Source: CAZPZZ01 sp964591245 (GTDB lineage: Bacteria; Acidobacteriota; Vicinamibacteria; Vicinamibacterales; UBA8438). From it: a DNA stretch of 10,787 bases. This document shows positions 1-7,241 of the stretch, one piece after another (position 1 is the first letter of the stretch; each line of letters opens with the position of its first letter). The notes below the pieces were generated by a model that worked only from the letters and a program-made list of their open reading frames with translations, ran no database searches and had not been told where the DNA came from. The translations under genes were made by a program, and so were the position numbers. Where the stretch lies: assembly GCA_964591245.1 (NCBI GenBank), contig CAZPZZ010000140.1, forward strand, positions 1-10,787, given 5' to 3'.

Positions 1-27
1 CTTCTATCGTTTTTTTGGAAGTCCTTT

Positions 28-1896
28 ATGGCAAAAGAAGAACGATTGCACTACATGGACGTACTGAGAGCTACGGCCATGTTTTTGGGGCTGGTTATTC
101 ATGCCGCCGGTCCCTTTTCTTTTGTGGTCATGGACTTTTTTAGAATCCATGATGAACCCTCCTCGCTCCTTCACCACCTGATACATCTGATCCATACTTT
201 TCGTATGGAATTATTCTTTCTGGTATCCGGGTTTTTCTCGCTTCTGGTAAGCCGAAAACGTGGTCTGGCAGGTTATGCCAAAAACAGGTTCTGGCGAATT
301 GGGGTCCCGTTTGTTCTCTGTGTCGTCGTTTTGCAACCGTTACTGGCTGCGGAAACCGTTCTGGATGTTGTCGATTCCAATCAATCCTTGTTTTCGCAAT
401 ATTTAAGTTTCCTTACGCAGCCGGGTTATATCCTGGATGAACCCATGCCTATTGGTAACTGGTTCTGGCATTTCTGGTTTCTTCATGTACTGATCTATTT
501 CGTCGCTATTTTTATCCTGGTTACCATGGTCCTGGAAAAAGGGAACATAAAACTCAGGTTTGTTTCATCGTTTTTTCGTGCACTGGGTGGAACCGGTGGT
601 GTTCTGGTTCTGGCCCTCATGACCTATCCCATTCTTCTTGTCAGTCCTCCTTTTGCAGATGTTCCCGGAATAGGGACGTCACTGGATGTCTTGTTGTACT
701 ATGGTCTGTTTTTTGCGGTGGGTGTGTTACTTTTCAGTGATTACAAAATTCTTGAATTACTTACCAGCGGTATCAAGTATCACGTCATACCACTGGTCTT
801 ATCACTTTGTTATCTCATTCCACTCATTGATGAATTGCGAATCACAACACAACCTGAGATTCTGCTTCAAAACTGGTCTCTTTTTGTGACCGTCGATGGT
901 CAGAAGTCATTGATTGGAAGTTATCCCTTTGTAGAGAATCCATTCAATTTCAGTTCATTACATGCTCCCTCAAAATGGCATCTATTGTGTTTGCTGCGCG
1001 CTTATACAACCTGGTGCATGGTATTTGGTTTTATCGCGTTATTTAAGCAATGCATGAGTAAGCAAACGGCGCTCGGTCGTTACATGGCTGATTCATCGTA
1101 CTTTATCTATCTGATCCATAACCCTGTTCAATTGTATATTGCTTTCTTTTTAAGGGACCGGATAGAGTCGTCGATCCTCTGTTTTTCAATAGTTTTAGTG
1201 GGTTCATTGGTTCTCTGTGTTCTGCTTTATCATGTGACCTGTCGGTCAACACTGCTTGGCACGTTACTGTCGGGAAGAAAATACAGTTTGTCACTGGATG
1301 AAGAACGGAATGATCTGAAAAACATTCTCACGAAAAAGTCCTTTTATGTGTGCATCATTACCTTGGTTGGCGCGTTATTTGTTGCAGATCACATGGAAAG
1401 CCGAAAAGAATATAAGCTGCTGTTTTACAGTCTGCATGCCGAACCAGAAAACGTTGATAACTATGTCCGGAACAATCGGGATAAAGATCTTTCTCAAATC
1501 AGTTGGTGGGATGGTGTCAATGCCCTGCATATGGCTTCACGCCACATGTCCAAGCCCAGACCAGAAGGTATGATTTCCCAAACGGTGGGTCTACTTCTGA
1601 AGCATGGATTTGATCCTGATGGTGTGGATCAATTTGGCCTGACACCTTTGCATTACGCAGTGAAAAAAGGTAACAAAACAGCATTGAACCAATTGCTTCA
1701 GGCCAGAGCTAATCCGAATATTTCAGAATCCTCTCATGGTAACACCCCTTTACATTACGCGGCCGTACTGGGTGATGTATCCGTGATTAATAATCTGGTG
1801 GCAGCGGGTGGCGATCCGATTCTTGAGAGATCCGATGGCGCGAATGCAATCGAGCTATATGAGCGATTTCATTCAGCCCCATTCCCCGGGCGGTAA
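28..1896 (+). CDS. Membrane acyltransferase (acyltransferase-3/OpgC-like) with C-terminal ankyrin repeats
   Basis: Integral membrane O-acyltransferase of the acyltransferase-3 superfamily; OpgC/MdoC-type members transfer acyl groups such as succinyl to periplasmic glucans, but the substrate here is unknown. Visible motifs are the N-terminal R14-x10-H25 pair (the superfamily's signature, His presumed catalytic), ELFFLVSG at 61-68, a Trp/His-rich IGNWFWHFWFLH segment at 142-153, and SSYFIYLIH at 356-364, a typical late helix. About ten hydrophobic segments precede residue 430. An additional helix at about 439-453, preceded by K436-K437, leads into ankyrin repeats at about 495-534, 535-568 and 569-602 (TPLHYA twice) with a partial fourth to 615. 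The 622-residue length is therefore acyltransferase plus about 165 extra residues. The ATG at 28 is favoured because a GGAA lies 7 nt upstream, exactly as in the paralogue. However, the frame stays open to the window edge, so an earlier start cannot be excluded. The family call is firm; calling it OpgC itself is not. Confidence 0.88.
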   Translation: MAKEERLHYMDVLRATAMFLGLVIHAAGPFSFVVMDFFRIHDEPSSLLHHLIHLIHTFRMELFFLVSGFFSLLVSRKRGLAGYAKNRFWRIGVPFVLCVVVLQPLLAAETVLDVVDSNQSLFSQYLSFLTQPGYILDEPMPIGNWFWHFWFLHVLIYFVAIFILVTMVLEKGNIKLRFVSSFFRALGGTGGVLVLALMTYPILLVSPPFADVPGIGTSLDVLLYYGLFFAVGVLLFSDYKILELLTSGIKYHVIPLVLSLCYLIPLIDELRITTQPEILLQNWSLFVTVDGQKSLIGSYPFVENPFNFSSLHAPSKWHLLCLLRAYTTWCMVFGFIALFKQCMSKQTALGRYMADSSYFIYLIHNPVQLYIAFFLRDRIESSILCFSIVLVGSLVLCVLLYHVTCRSTLLGTLLSGRKYSLSLDEERNDLKNILTKKSFYVCIITLVGALFVADHMESRKEYKLLFYSLHAEPENVDNYVRNNRDKDLSQISWWDGVNALHMASRHMSKPRPEGMISQTVGLLLKHGFDPDGVDQFGLTPLHYAVKKGNKTALNQLLQARANPNISESSHGNTPLHYAAVLGDVSVINNLVAAGGDPILERSDGANAIELYERFHSAPFPGR

Positions 1897-1960
1897 GACG
1901 GAGTCGAACTCCTGTGTTACAATCTCGAAAATAGTACTTTGCGGTTTCTTTCTTCTCGAT

Positions 1961-1964
1961 GGAA
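1961..1964 (+). promoter_or_regulatory. Ribosome-binding site deciding the start of the second acyltransferase
   Basis: GGAA lies 7 nt before the ATG at 1972. The first acyltransferase has GGAA at 17-20, also 7 nt before its ATG. This conserved placement favours the ATG over the in-frame TTG at 1939. The motif is a weak Shine-Dalgarno match. Confidence 0.45.
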
Positions 1965-1971
1965 TCCAGTT

Positions 1972-3341
1972 ATGGCAAACGAAGAACGATTGCATTACAT
2001 GGACGCTCTCAGGGCAACGGCTATGTTTCTGGGATTGGTTATTCATGCAGCGGTTGTTTTTGCCTTATGGACAATGGATCCGCTGAGGGCACATGTCGAG
2101 CCGTCCCTGTTTCTGCACCATGTGATTGAGCTCATCCATGTGTTCCGCATGGAACTGTTTTTCATGGTAGCAGGACTCTTCTCCCTAATGGTGAGCCGTA
2201 AGCGTGGCCTCAGAAGCTATTTCAAAAACAGATGCGTGCGAATTGGAGTTCCTTTTCTTCTTTGTGTGTTCATCCTTCAACCCTGGATAGCCGGTGAATT
2301 CTATCTGGATATGGTCAATTCTAATCAATCACGACTGTCACAGTATTTCGATTACTTAGCCCATCCAGGCTATATTTTGAATGAACCGAGGCCCATTGGT
2401 AACTGGTTCTGGCATTTCTGGTTTCTCCACCTTCTTATTTGTTACGTGATTGTTTTTATAGGAGTGTCTGGTTTAGTTCAAAAATGCAACCTGCGACTGG
2501 AATGGGTCGCGTCCGTTTTTCGTGCTGCCGGTGGGCCAGCGACTGTTGTGTTACTGACACTGATCACCTACCCGGTACTCCTCTTCAGCCCTCCATGGGC
2601 CGACGTGCCTGGAATTGGGACATCCCTTGATGTCTTGTTGTATTACGGCTTGTTTTTCTCAATTGGCGTTATGTTTTTTTTCGATTATCGGCTCCTGGAG
2701 ATGTGCACAAGTACGATTAAGTATCACGTGATCCCTTTTCTGATAGCTCTCTTTTTTCTCATTCCACTGATAGATGAATTGCGAATCATTTTACAACCTG
2801 AGATTCTGCTTCAGAACTGGTCTCTTTTTGCGACCCTCGATGGTCAGAAGTCATTGATTGGAAATTACCCTTTTATACAGAATCCATTCAATTTCAGTTC
2901 ACTCCACGCTCCTCCGAAGTGGCATCTCATGTGTTTGCTGCGTGCCTATACAACCTGGTGTGCGATTTTCTGTTTTATTGCTTTGTTTAAGAAATTTCTA
3001 AGCAAGCAGTCGGCGCTCGCCCGTTATCTCGCCGATTCATCGTACTTCATATATCTGATTCATTTTCCTATTCAGTTGTGCATCGCCTTCTTTTTAAGAG
3101 ACCGCATAGAATCGTCCATTCTGTGCTTTGTGTTAGTTTTGTGTGGGTCTTTGGCCCTTTGTTTTGTGCTGTATCATCTCACATGTCGTGCAACACCCGT
3201 TGGGGTATTGCTTTCTGGCAGGAAATATCCGTTGTCTTTAAGTCAAGAATGGAGCGACGTTTCCTCCCTACTGAGAAGAAAAGCATTGTACGGATGCCTC
3301 GTTTTCGGCCTCGTTACGTTGATTCTGATCGATCGTATAGA
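1972..3341 (+). CDS. Second acyltransferase-3/OpgC-like membrane protein, 3' end lost in assembly gap
   Basis: Tandem paralogue of the preceding gene, aligned with it without indels at a constant offset of 1944 bp at least as far as the tract near 2760. It keeps every family landmark: R14-x10-H25, ELFFMVAG, IGNWFWHFWFLH, the PGIGTSLDVLLYYGLFF segment, and SSYFIYLIH. About 456 codons are present. The sequence stops in the helix that follows RRK (copy-2 residues about 434-456), exactly where the first copy begins its extra helix and ankyrin domain. Whether this copy also had ankyrin repeats is hidden by the N run. If it matched the first gene, roughly 165 codons (about 500 bp) are missing, so the true gap would be larger than 100 bp. 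The short in-frame peptide after the Ns is not credible as its end. The start is ATG 1972; the spacer from the previous stop is 75 bp with no visible terminator, so co-transcription is likely. Role as for the first gene, possibly with a different acyl donor or acceptor. Confidence 0.85.
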
Positions 3342-3441
3342 NNNNNNNNNNNNNNNNNNNNNNNNNNNNNNNNNNNNNNNNNNNNNNNNNNNNNNNNNNN
3401 NNNNNNNNNNNNNNNNNNNNNNNNNNNNNNNNNNNNNNNNN
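3342..3441. other. Assembly gap of exactly 100 N
   Basis: A run of exactly 100 N, the conventional placeholder for a gap of unknown size. It interrupts the second acyltransferase and removes its C-terminus, its stop codon and whatever follows. Distances across it should not be trusted. Confidence 0.97.
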
Positions 3442-3479
3442 ACCCTGACGTTCTGTCCCACAGGGAATTCAGTCAGGGT
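3442..3479. repeat. Hairpin at the gap edge (possible repeat or mobile-element end, or terminator)
   Basis: ACCCTGAC at 3442-3449 is perfectly complementary to GTCAGGGT at 3472-3479. Inside lies a second small stem, TCCC (3456-3459), ACA loop, GGGA (3463-3466). The outer stem could extend into the Ns. The sequence after it (CAAATTTTGAG) has only four Ts, so a rho-independent terminator is possible but weak. The position directly against a contig break suggests a dispersed palindromic repeat that the assembler could not resolve. The GGGTCAAATTTTGA stretch is reminiscent of palindromic units linked to REP-type (Y1) transposases, but that is an impression from memory. Confidence 0.55.
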
Positions 3480-3553
3480 CAAATTTTGAGCTGGATTATT
3501 TTGTTTATGATGTGAGGCCCTTCGGTCAGCCATAGGTACGCATTCGAGTCAAT

Positions 3554-3673
3554 AGTTTCTAAGGCAGAAAATCGTGATTGTAGAGTCGGGGTTATCGGAC
3601 CGGTCGATGATGAGAAACGAACGGTTCGGTTGGTGGCGTGCCGTTTGTGAATTTTCTTGACGACTTAGAAACT
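3554..3673. repeat. 120-bp element closed by a perfect 10-bp inverted repeat
   Basis: AGTTTCTAAG (3554-3563) and CTTAGAAACT (3664-3673) are exact reverse complements. After a small asymmetric internal loop the pairing appears to continue (CAGAAAAT on the left against ATTTTCTTG on the right). The interior holds two compact palindromes: GACCGGTC (3598-3605) and CGAAC-G-GTTCG (3618-3628). The whole could fold as a closed multi-stem RNA, such as a leader or small RNA, or be a degenerate MITE. No transposase or obvious target duplication is seen. Confidence 0.5.
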
Positions 3674-3705
3674 GCCGCCTAAAAGGTACCTTCTGCAATA
3701 CGGAT

Positions 3706-3730
3706 TAAATTCAAGGTATCTAAATTCAAG
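3706..3730. repeat. Direct repeat TAAATTCAAG x2
   Basis: TAAATTCAAG occurs at 3706-3715 and exactly again at 3721-3730, a 15-bp period. It lies about 145 bp before the next gene. It could be a pair of regulator-binding half sites or a small chance tandem duplication. Confidence 0.4.
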
Positions 3731-3857
3731 AATCTGGTGTTTTGCCGGCTGCCAGAAATCTTCAAGAGAGGTGGAGAGTGGATATCTTCTGCACGGTATT
3801 ACCATGAGCCGGTTTTGCAGTCTATTTGTTGTGCGAATAACGTAACACGATCACCTT

Positions 3858-3862
3858 GGAGA
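3858..3862 (+). promoter_or_regulatory. Ribosome-binding site
   Basis: GGAGA with 10 nt to the ATG at 3873. The alternative ATG at 3888 would be 25 nt away, so the upstream start is preferred. Confidence 0.55.
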
Positions 3863-3872
3863 ATATTCAGCG

Positions 3873-5270
3873 ATGAACACCCATGTGATGAAGCATCTGT
3901 TAGTTGCCGTTATCTGCTGTGTGCCGATCGTGTCAGTCCATGCTGACGCAACAGGTAAAGAATCGTTTGAGGCTTTCATGAAACTTACAGCTGGAAGCAC
4001 CTGGACAACAACGGTTGATGGTAAGCCAGTGGAACACACGTTCGCTTACCTGCGGGGTAAGCATTCTGCGGTCGTGGATGGTAAAGGCGGAGTGCTGCCT
4101 TTTGTGGGCACCCTGGGTGTTGATCCTGCAACGGGCCTGTTTACATGGTGGCTGCATCGTGATGATGGGAGTGTCGCAACCAGCACCAGTACCATGAAGT
4201 CCGAGGGGGTATGGTCTTTCGTGTCAGAAAGTACAGACACGAAAGGTGTAACGCGTTATCGGGCTACGGTTACCCGGGTAGACAACAACACCATCGAGGA
4301 AAAGGTTCTTGAGTATATTGCTAATGGAATAAAAGGACGTAACGGAACCTTTGTCTGGAAGCGGAGAAATGGTATTCCCAACGCGATCATTGCTGATACC
4401 GGAGATGACAGTTGGAAAGATCATGAATGGTCAAAACTCGAAGGTGTATGGAAAGCCCCCGAGGGCAACGGCCACAGGATTAAACGTATTTCGAAGGGCC
4501 AGGAAATTTTTGAAAGCTACAATGACAAAGGGGAACTGGCCCATAAAAGTCGGCTTGATATGAAGCTTGAACGCCACCGCGGGATTAATTTCTTTACGGT
4601 TTCCAATCGGGTCATTCTGTTTCCAGAGCCGGATTCCCCCGGGCAGGTCAACAGAGGGTCCTTTTCCTGGGTTTACAAGGTGCATGACGGGAAATGGTAC
4701 GAGCAGACAGCGGCCATTTATTCCAATGTGAATTTTACGTCGCCCGATACTTTTTTTGTCTACGAAAAGATCGATGGTACAGGGGGGGCTCCGAAGCAGG
4801 AGGCCGTTGAAAGGGATCACTCTGCCTATACTCAGTCGGGGCCCGACGTGGAGCTTATTAAAAAGCTCATTCACAGTTTTGCAAAAGGTGATCTGGATGC
4901 CTATCGCTCCTGCTTTACAACCGAGGCGAGGTACACTCACAATGCCTGGCCTGGGGAAGGCAGGTCTATGCCCATTGACGAACTGGTCCAAGTGCACAAA
5001 GATTTTCACAATAGAATCAAGGGTGAAGTCAAGGTTCTGAATGAAATCTACGAGGTGGTTACGCTGAAAGGCGGAAGTAAGCATGGACATGTGTGGATTC
5101 AGTTCGAATCTGAGTTCAAAACCGGAGAAGTGATGAACAACACGGTCTTTGGAGCTTTCGGAATCACCGAAGATCACAAAGTCTGGTATGAGTGGGCGCT
5201 GTATGACACCAGTAACATGCCAGAGGATTCACCTTATGCAAAGGACGCTTTGCCTCAGGGTAAAGACTAA
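3873..5270 (+). CDS. Exported protein with two beta-rich W-modules and a C-terminal NTF2/SnoaL-like domain
   Basis: A 465-residue protein with a signal peptide (MKHLLVAVICCVPIVSVHA; likely cut near A24), hence periplasmic or exported. Residues about 30-172 form a module marked by W, PFVGTLGVDPATGLFTWW, EGVWSFVSEST and GTFVWKR; it resembles DUF1579/lipocalin-like beta-barrel domains. Residues about 186-300 (KLEGVWKAPEG...GSFSWVYKVHDGKWYEQ...FFVYEK) form a second W-module, related to the two in the next gene. Residues 322-455 (SGPDVELIKKLIHSFAKGDLDAYRSCF...) are an NTF2/SnoaL-like alpha+beta barrel, a fold used for small-molecule binding or catalysis. About two thirds of its residues match the equivalent domain of the following gene. 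No catalytic residues can be assigned, so the function is unknown. It is probably related in function to the next gene, 235 bp downstream. Confidence 0.82.
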   Translation: MNTHVMKHLLVAVICCVPIVSVHADATGKESFEAFMKLTAGSTWTTTVDGKPVEHTFAYLRGKHSAVVDGKGGVLPFVGTLGVDPATGLFTWWLHRDDGSVATSTSTMKSEGVWSFVSESTDTKGVTRYRATVTRVDNNTIEEKVLEYIANGIKGRNGTFVWKRRNGIPNAIIADTGDDSWKDHEWSKLEGVWKAPEGNGHRIKRISKGQEIFESYNDKGELAHKSRLDMKLERHRGINFFTVSNRVILFPEPDSPGQVNRGSFSWVYKVHDGKWYEQTAAIYSNVNFTSPDTFFVYEKIDGTGGAPKQEAVERDHSAYTQSGPDVELIKKLIHSFAKGDLDAYRSCFTTEARYTHNAWPGEGRSMPIDELVQVHKDFHNRIKGEVKVLNEIYEVVTLKGGSKHGHVWIQFESEFKTGEVMNNTVFGAFGITEDHKVWYEWALYDTSNMPEDSPYAKDALPQGKD

Positions 5271-5505
5271 AGGGACTGTGTTCTGACAATGCCGATACAT
5301 TACCGTAGGTCACCGTCTGCTGGCTCCGGGACGCGCATGCACGCGGTTGTGTTAAATCCCTTTGTGTCAGGGTTTGCGAGAGAGTTTGTTTCCGAAAGCA
5401 GCTGGAAGAACGGTAAATTGGTCGAACGCGGAATAAAAAATTGAGTCAGAGGTATACATTGTTTTGTCAAATCATCTGTTAAGTTTCAACTGTGGAGCTA
5501 TCCGA
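5271..5505. other. Intergenic spacer between the two NTF2-domain genes
   Basis: 235 bp without a credible gene. No T-run terminator follows the first gene. A TATACAT at 5453-5459 could be a -10 element for the second gene, but no matching -35 sits at a normal distance. Whether the two genes form an operon is therefore undecided. Confidence 0.5.
5494..5497 (+). promoter_or_regulatory. Ribosome-binding site deciding the start at 5506
   Basis: GGAG with 8 nt to the ATG at 5506. This favours that start over an in-frame TTG at 5464, which would add 14 residues ahead of a normal signal peptide and has no comparable site. Confidence 0.65.
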
Positions 5506-7224
5506 ATGAAAAATCTGGTTACCAGGTCTGGTTGTTTTTCTAGGGGAATCGATGGCGTGTTGTTACTCATGGTCGCGATGACCTCTGTTTGGATTGGTTT
5601 TGCAAGCGATACCAGTGCAGCTGAAAATGTGAATACTTCAGACCTACTTTCACAGTGCCAGGGAACATGGATTCACAGTGAAGTGCAGAAGGGGGTAAGC
5701 AGCCGGATAGTAAAGGTTATTAAAGGTAATAAAGAAACGGTCAGCTATTACCGCGATGGAAAACTGACACGGGTTCATCAAGTGGACTTCGAAGTGGCAA
5801 CCGCAGCGAATGCAAATATCTTCACCTTTCGCAATGGACTTGTTACGGAAGGTTCCGATAAGGGACAGACATTCAAAGGACCGTTTTCCTATGTGTTTAA
5901 GATTGAGAATGATACCTGGTACGAAGTCATGGGGTTGCTGAAAGGCCAGGAAGGGGTTCCCAATGTCACCCACTATGTTCGGAAAGGGAAAGAAACCTCA
6001 TCGGGAAATACGGTGGTGGATGAAAGCAACCAGGAGGATCAGTCGGGTATCGCACTGTCAGGTCCCGATGTGGACCTGATCAAGAAAGCCGTGCATAGCT
6101 GGGCAAAAGGCGATATAGATGCCTACAGGTCCTGCTTTAGTAAGGATGCTAAATACATACACAATGGCTTTGCTGGGGAAAACGGTGAAGGCCTGAAGTC
6201 GATTGATGAGCTGGTGAAAGTTCACAACGACTTTCACAACAGGATCAAAGGCGAAGCTGAGATTCAAAATGAAATATACGAAGTGGTCACCCTCAAAAAC
6301 GGCTCGAAGTGGGGCCATGCATGGGTTCAGTTTGAATGTGAATTCAAAACAGGCGAAGTGTTCAATAACACCTTCTTTGTTGCATTTGGAATTAATGAAG
6401 AAAATAAAATCTGGTACGAGTCGGCGATTTTCGACACCAGGCATATGCCAGAAGAATCCCCCTATGCTGGGGGGACAGCGATTTCCAGTGATGATAAGAC
6501 CGAGCTAAAGGCGGTACAGGGACGGTGGTATAGTGGAAATCGCATGAAAGAGATCAAAGGTAATGTTAGTACTCTTTACCGTTACAATCCTGAAGGTGAG
6601 GTAGTGCATTCCCATCGAACAAAATTCCGACTTTCCCGCGAAGGAGCGACCCGTATTTACAATGGGCTGGAAACGGAAGTGCTGGCCGGCCCCAACAAAG
6701 GCCAGCGACACACCGGTGGATTTGCTTTTATATATCGTGTAAACGAAAATGAATGGTCTGAAGTGTGGGGATTTCTGCCTGGCAATAAACAGGCTCACTT
6801 CAGCGCTACCTGGACTCGGGAGAAAAAGAATACCGTTTCCGATGTTGCGCTTCTCGACGCAGTAGTGGCTGCGTTTACCGATGGTTACAACCAACACGAT
6901 GCGGAGGCTTTGTCACGGCTCTACAGCGAGAATGCAGATATTGCTGCAGGTGAAAAAATTATTCAGGGACGCTCAGCTATCAAAAAGCATTGGAGTGACC
7001 GGTTCTCCAAGAATCCTGAAACTAAGACCAGACAGCGCGTCCTATCGCGTAGATTCCTTACACCCAGCCTTGTTGTCGAAAACGGCATGTGGGAAGATCC
7101 CAGCCTGAAAGAGACCGATCCTGCCAGAAAAGGGCTTTGGATAGCGGTTCTTCAAAAGAAAAACGGGAAATGGCTGCTTCTACATGACAGAGGCTGGGTG
7201 CTGCGTCCCGAATCTTCAAACTAG
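5506..7224 (+). CDS. Exported protein: W-module, NTF2-like, W-module, SgcJ/EcaC-type NTF2 domain
   Basis: A 572-residue protein from the ATG at 5506. A long signal peptide has its hydrophobic core at about 17-33 and a likely cut near A38-A39. Four modules follow. About 45-160 is a W-module (CQGTWIHS...GPFSYVFKIENDTWYEV...HYVRK). 185-321 is an NTF2/SnoaL-like domain, by hand count about 94 of 136 residues identical to that of the preceding gene. About 334-440 is a second W-module (VQGRWYSG...GGFAFIYRVNENEWSEVWGFL...WTREKK). About 446-572 is an SgcJ/EcaC (TIGR02246/DUF4440)-type domain (AFTDGYNQHDAEALSRLYSENADI...IQGRSAIKKHW...GKWLLLHDRGW). The protein is thus two units of W-module plus NTF2 fold. 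NTF2-fold proteins of this class often lack a known substrate. No lipobox or membrane anchor beyond the signal peptide is seen, so a soluble periplasmic location is expected. Biochemical role unknown. Confidence 0.83.
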   Translation: MKNLVTRSGCFSRGIDGVLLLMVAMTSVWIGFASDTSAAENVNTSDLLSQCQGTWIHSEVQKGVSSRIVKVIKGNKETVSYYRDGKLTRVHQVDFEVATAANANIFTFRNGLVTEGSDKGQTFKGPFSYVFKIENDTWYEVMGLLKGQEGVPNVTHYVRKGKETSSGNTVVDESNQEDQSGIALSGPDVDLIKKAVHSWAKGDIDAYRSCFSKDAKYIHNGFAGENGEGLKSIDELVKVHNDFHNRIKGEAEIQNEIYEVVTLKNGSKWGHAWVQFECEFKTGEVFNNTFFVAFGINEENKIWYESAIFDTRHMPEESPYAGGTAISSDDKTELKAVQGRWYSGNRMKEIKGNVSTLYRYNPEGEVVHSHRTKFRLSREGATRIYNGLETEVLAGPNKGQRHTGGFAFIYRVNENEWSEVWGFLPGNKQAHFSATWTREKKNTVSDVALLDAVVAAFTDGYNQHDAEALSRLYSENADIAAGEKIIQGRSAIKKHWSDRFSKNPETKTRQRVLSRRFLTPSLVVENGMWEDPSLKETDPARKGLWIAVLQKKNGKWLLLHDRGWVLRPESSN

Positions 7225-7241
7225 TATCGCAGGTTTTTTTT
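7201..7241 (+). terminator. Candidate rho-independent terminator at the end of the second NTF2-domain gene
   Basis: CTGCG (7201-7205) pairs with CGCAG (7228-7232), and a run of eight Ts follows at 7234-7241. The T-run is convincing, but the stem is only 5 bp with a 22-nt loop and it spans the stop codon. Treat it as a candidate. Confidence 0.35.

Larger units (their letters stand above)
28..3341 (+). repeat. Tandem gene duplication (units 28-about 1397 and 1972-3341)
   Basis: The two acyltransferase genes are direct tandem repeats of one ancestral gene. Most of the alignment is only moderately similar in DNA (for example 61-180 against 2005-2124). A central tract, 814-957 against 2758-2901, is about 90% identical. 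Even the 27 bp before the two ATGs show weak similarity (17 of 27 positions, counted by eye), so the duplicated unit included some of the leader. Confidence 0.85.
3480..3872. other. Intergenic region with several structured motifs and no gene
   Basis: No credible coding sequence. The region contains the inverted-repeat element at 3554-3673, a 10-bp palindrome at 3683-3692 (AAGGTACCTT) and a direct repeat at 3706-3730, listed separately where useful. A weak promoter-like pair, TTGCAG (3815-3820) and TAACGT (3838-3843) with 17-nt spacing, lies 29 nt before the next gene's start; I would not rely on it. Confidence 0.6.
4836..6468 (+). repeat. Duplicated NTF2-like module (4836-5237 and 6058-6468)
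   Basis: The NTF2-like domains of the two neighbouring genes align end to end from SGPDV to SPYA, with a two-residue indel near the motif before IDELV. Shared runs include DAYRSCF, DFHNRIKGE, NEIYEVVTLK and EFKTGEV. Flanking modules are far less similar, so this module is the conserved core of the duplication. Confidence 0.8.

Noticed and set aside
3442..3489. In-frame continuation of the second acyltransferase after the Ns
   Set aside because: The frame depends on the arbitrary length of 100 N, and the 15 or so residues show no membrane or ankyrin character; they are made of a hairpin sequence.
4431..5177. 248-codon open frame on the minus strand
   Set aside because: It lies wholly inside the plus-strand exported protein, whose signal peptide, ribosome-binding site and conserved NTF2 domain are convincing. 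The antisense frame is a codon-bias shadow.
5464..5505. TTG start giving 14 extra residues on the second NTF2-domain protein
   Set aside because: No ribosome-binding site of comparable quality, and the ATG at 5506 gives a normal signal peptide with GGAG at 8 nt.
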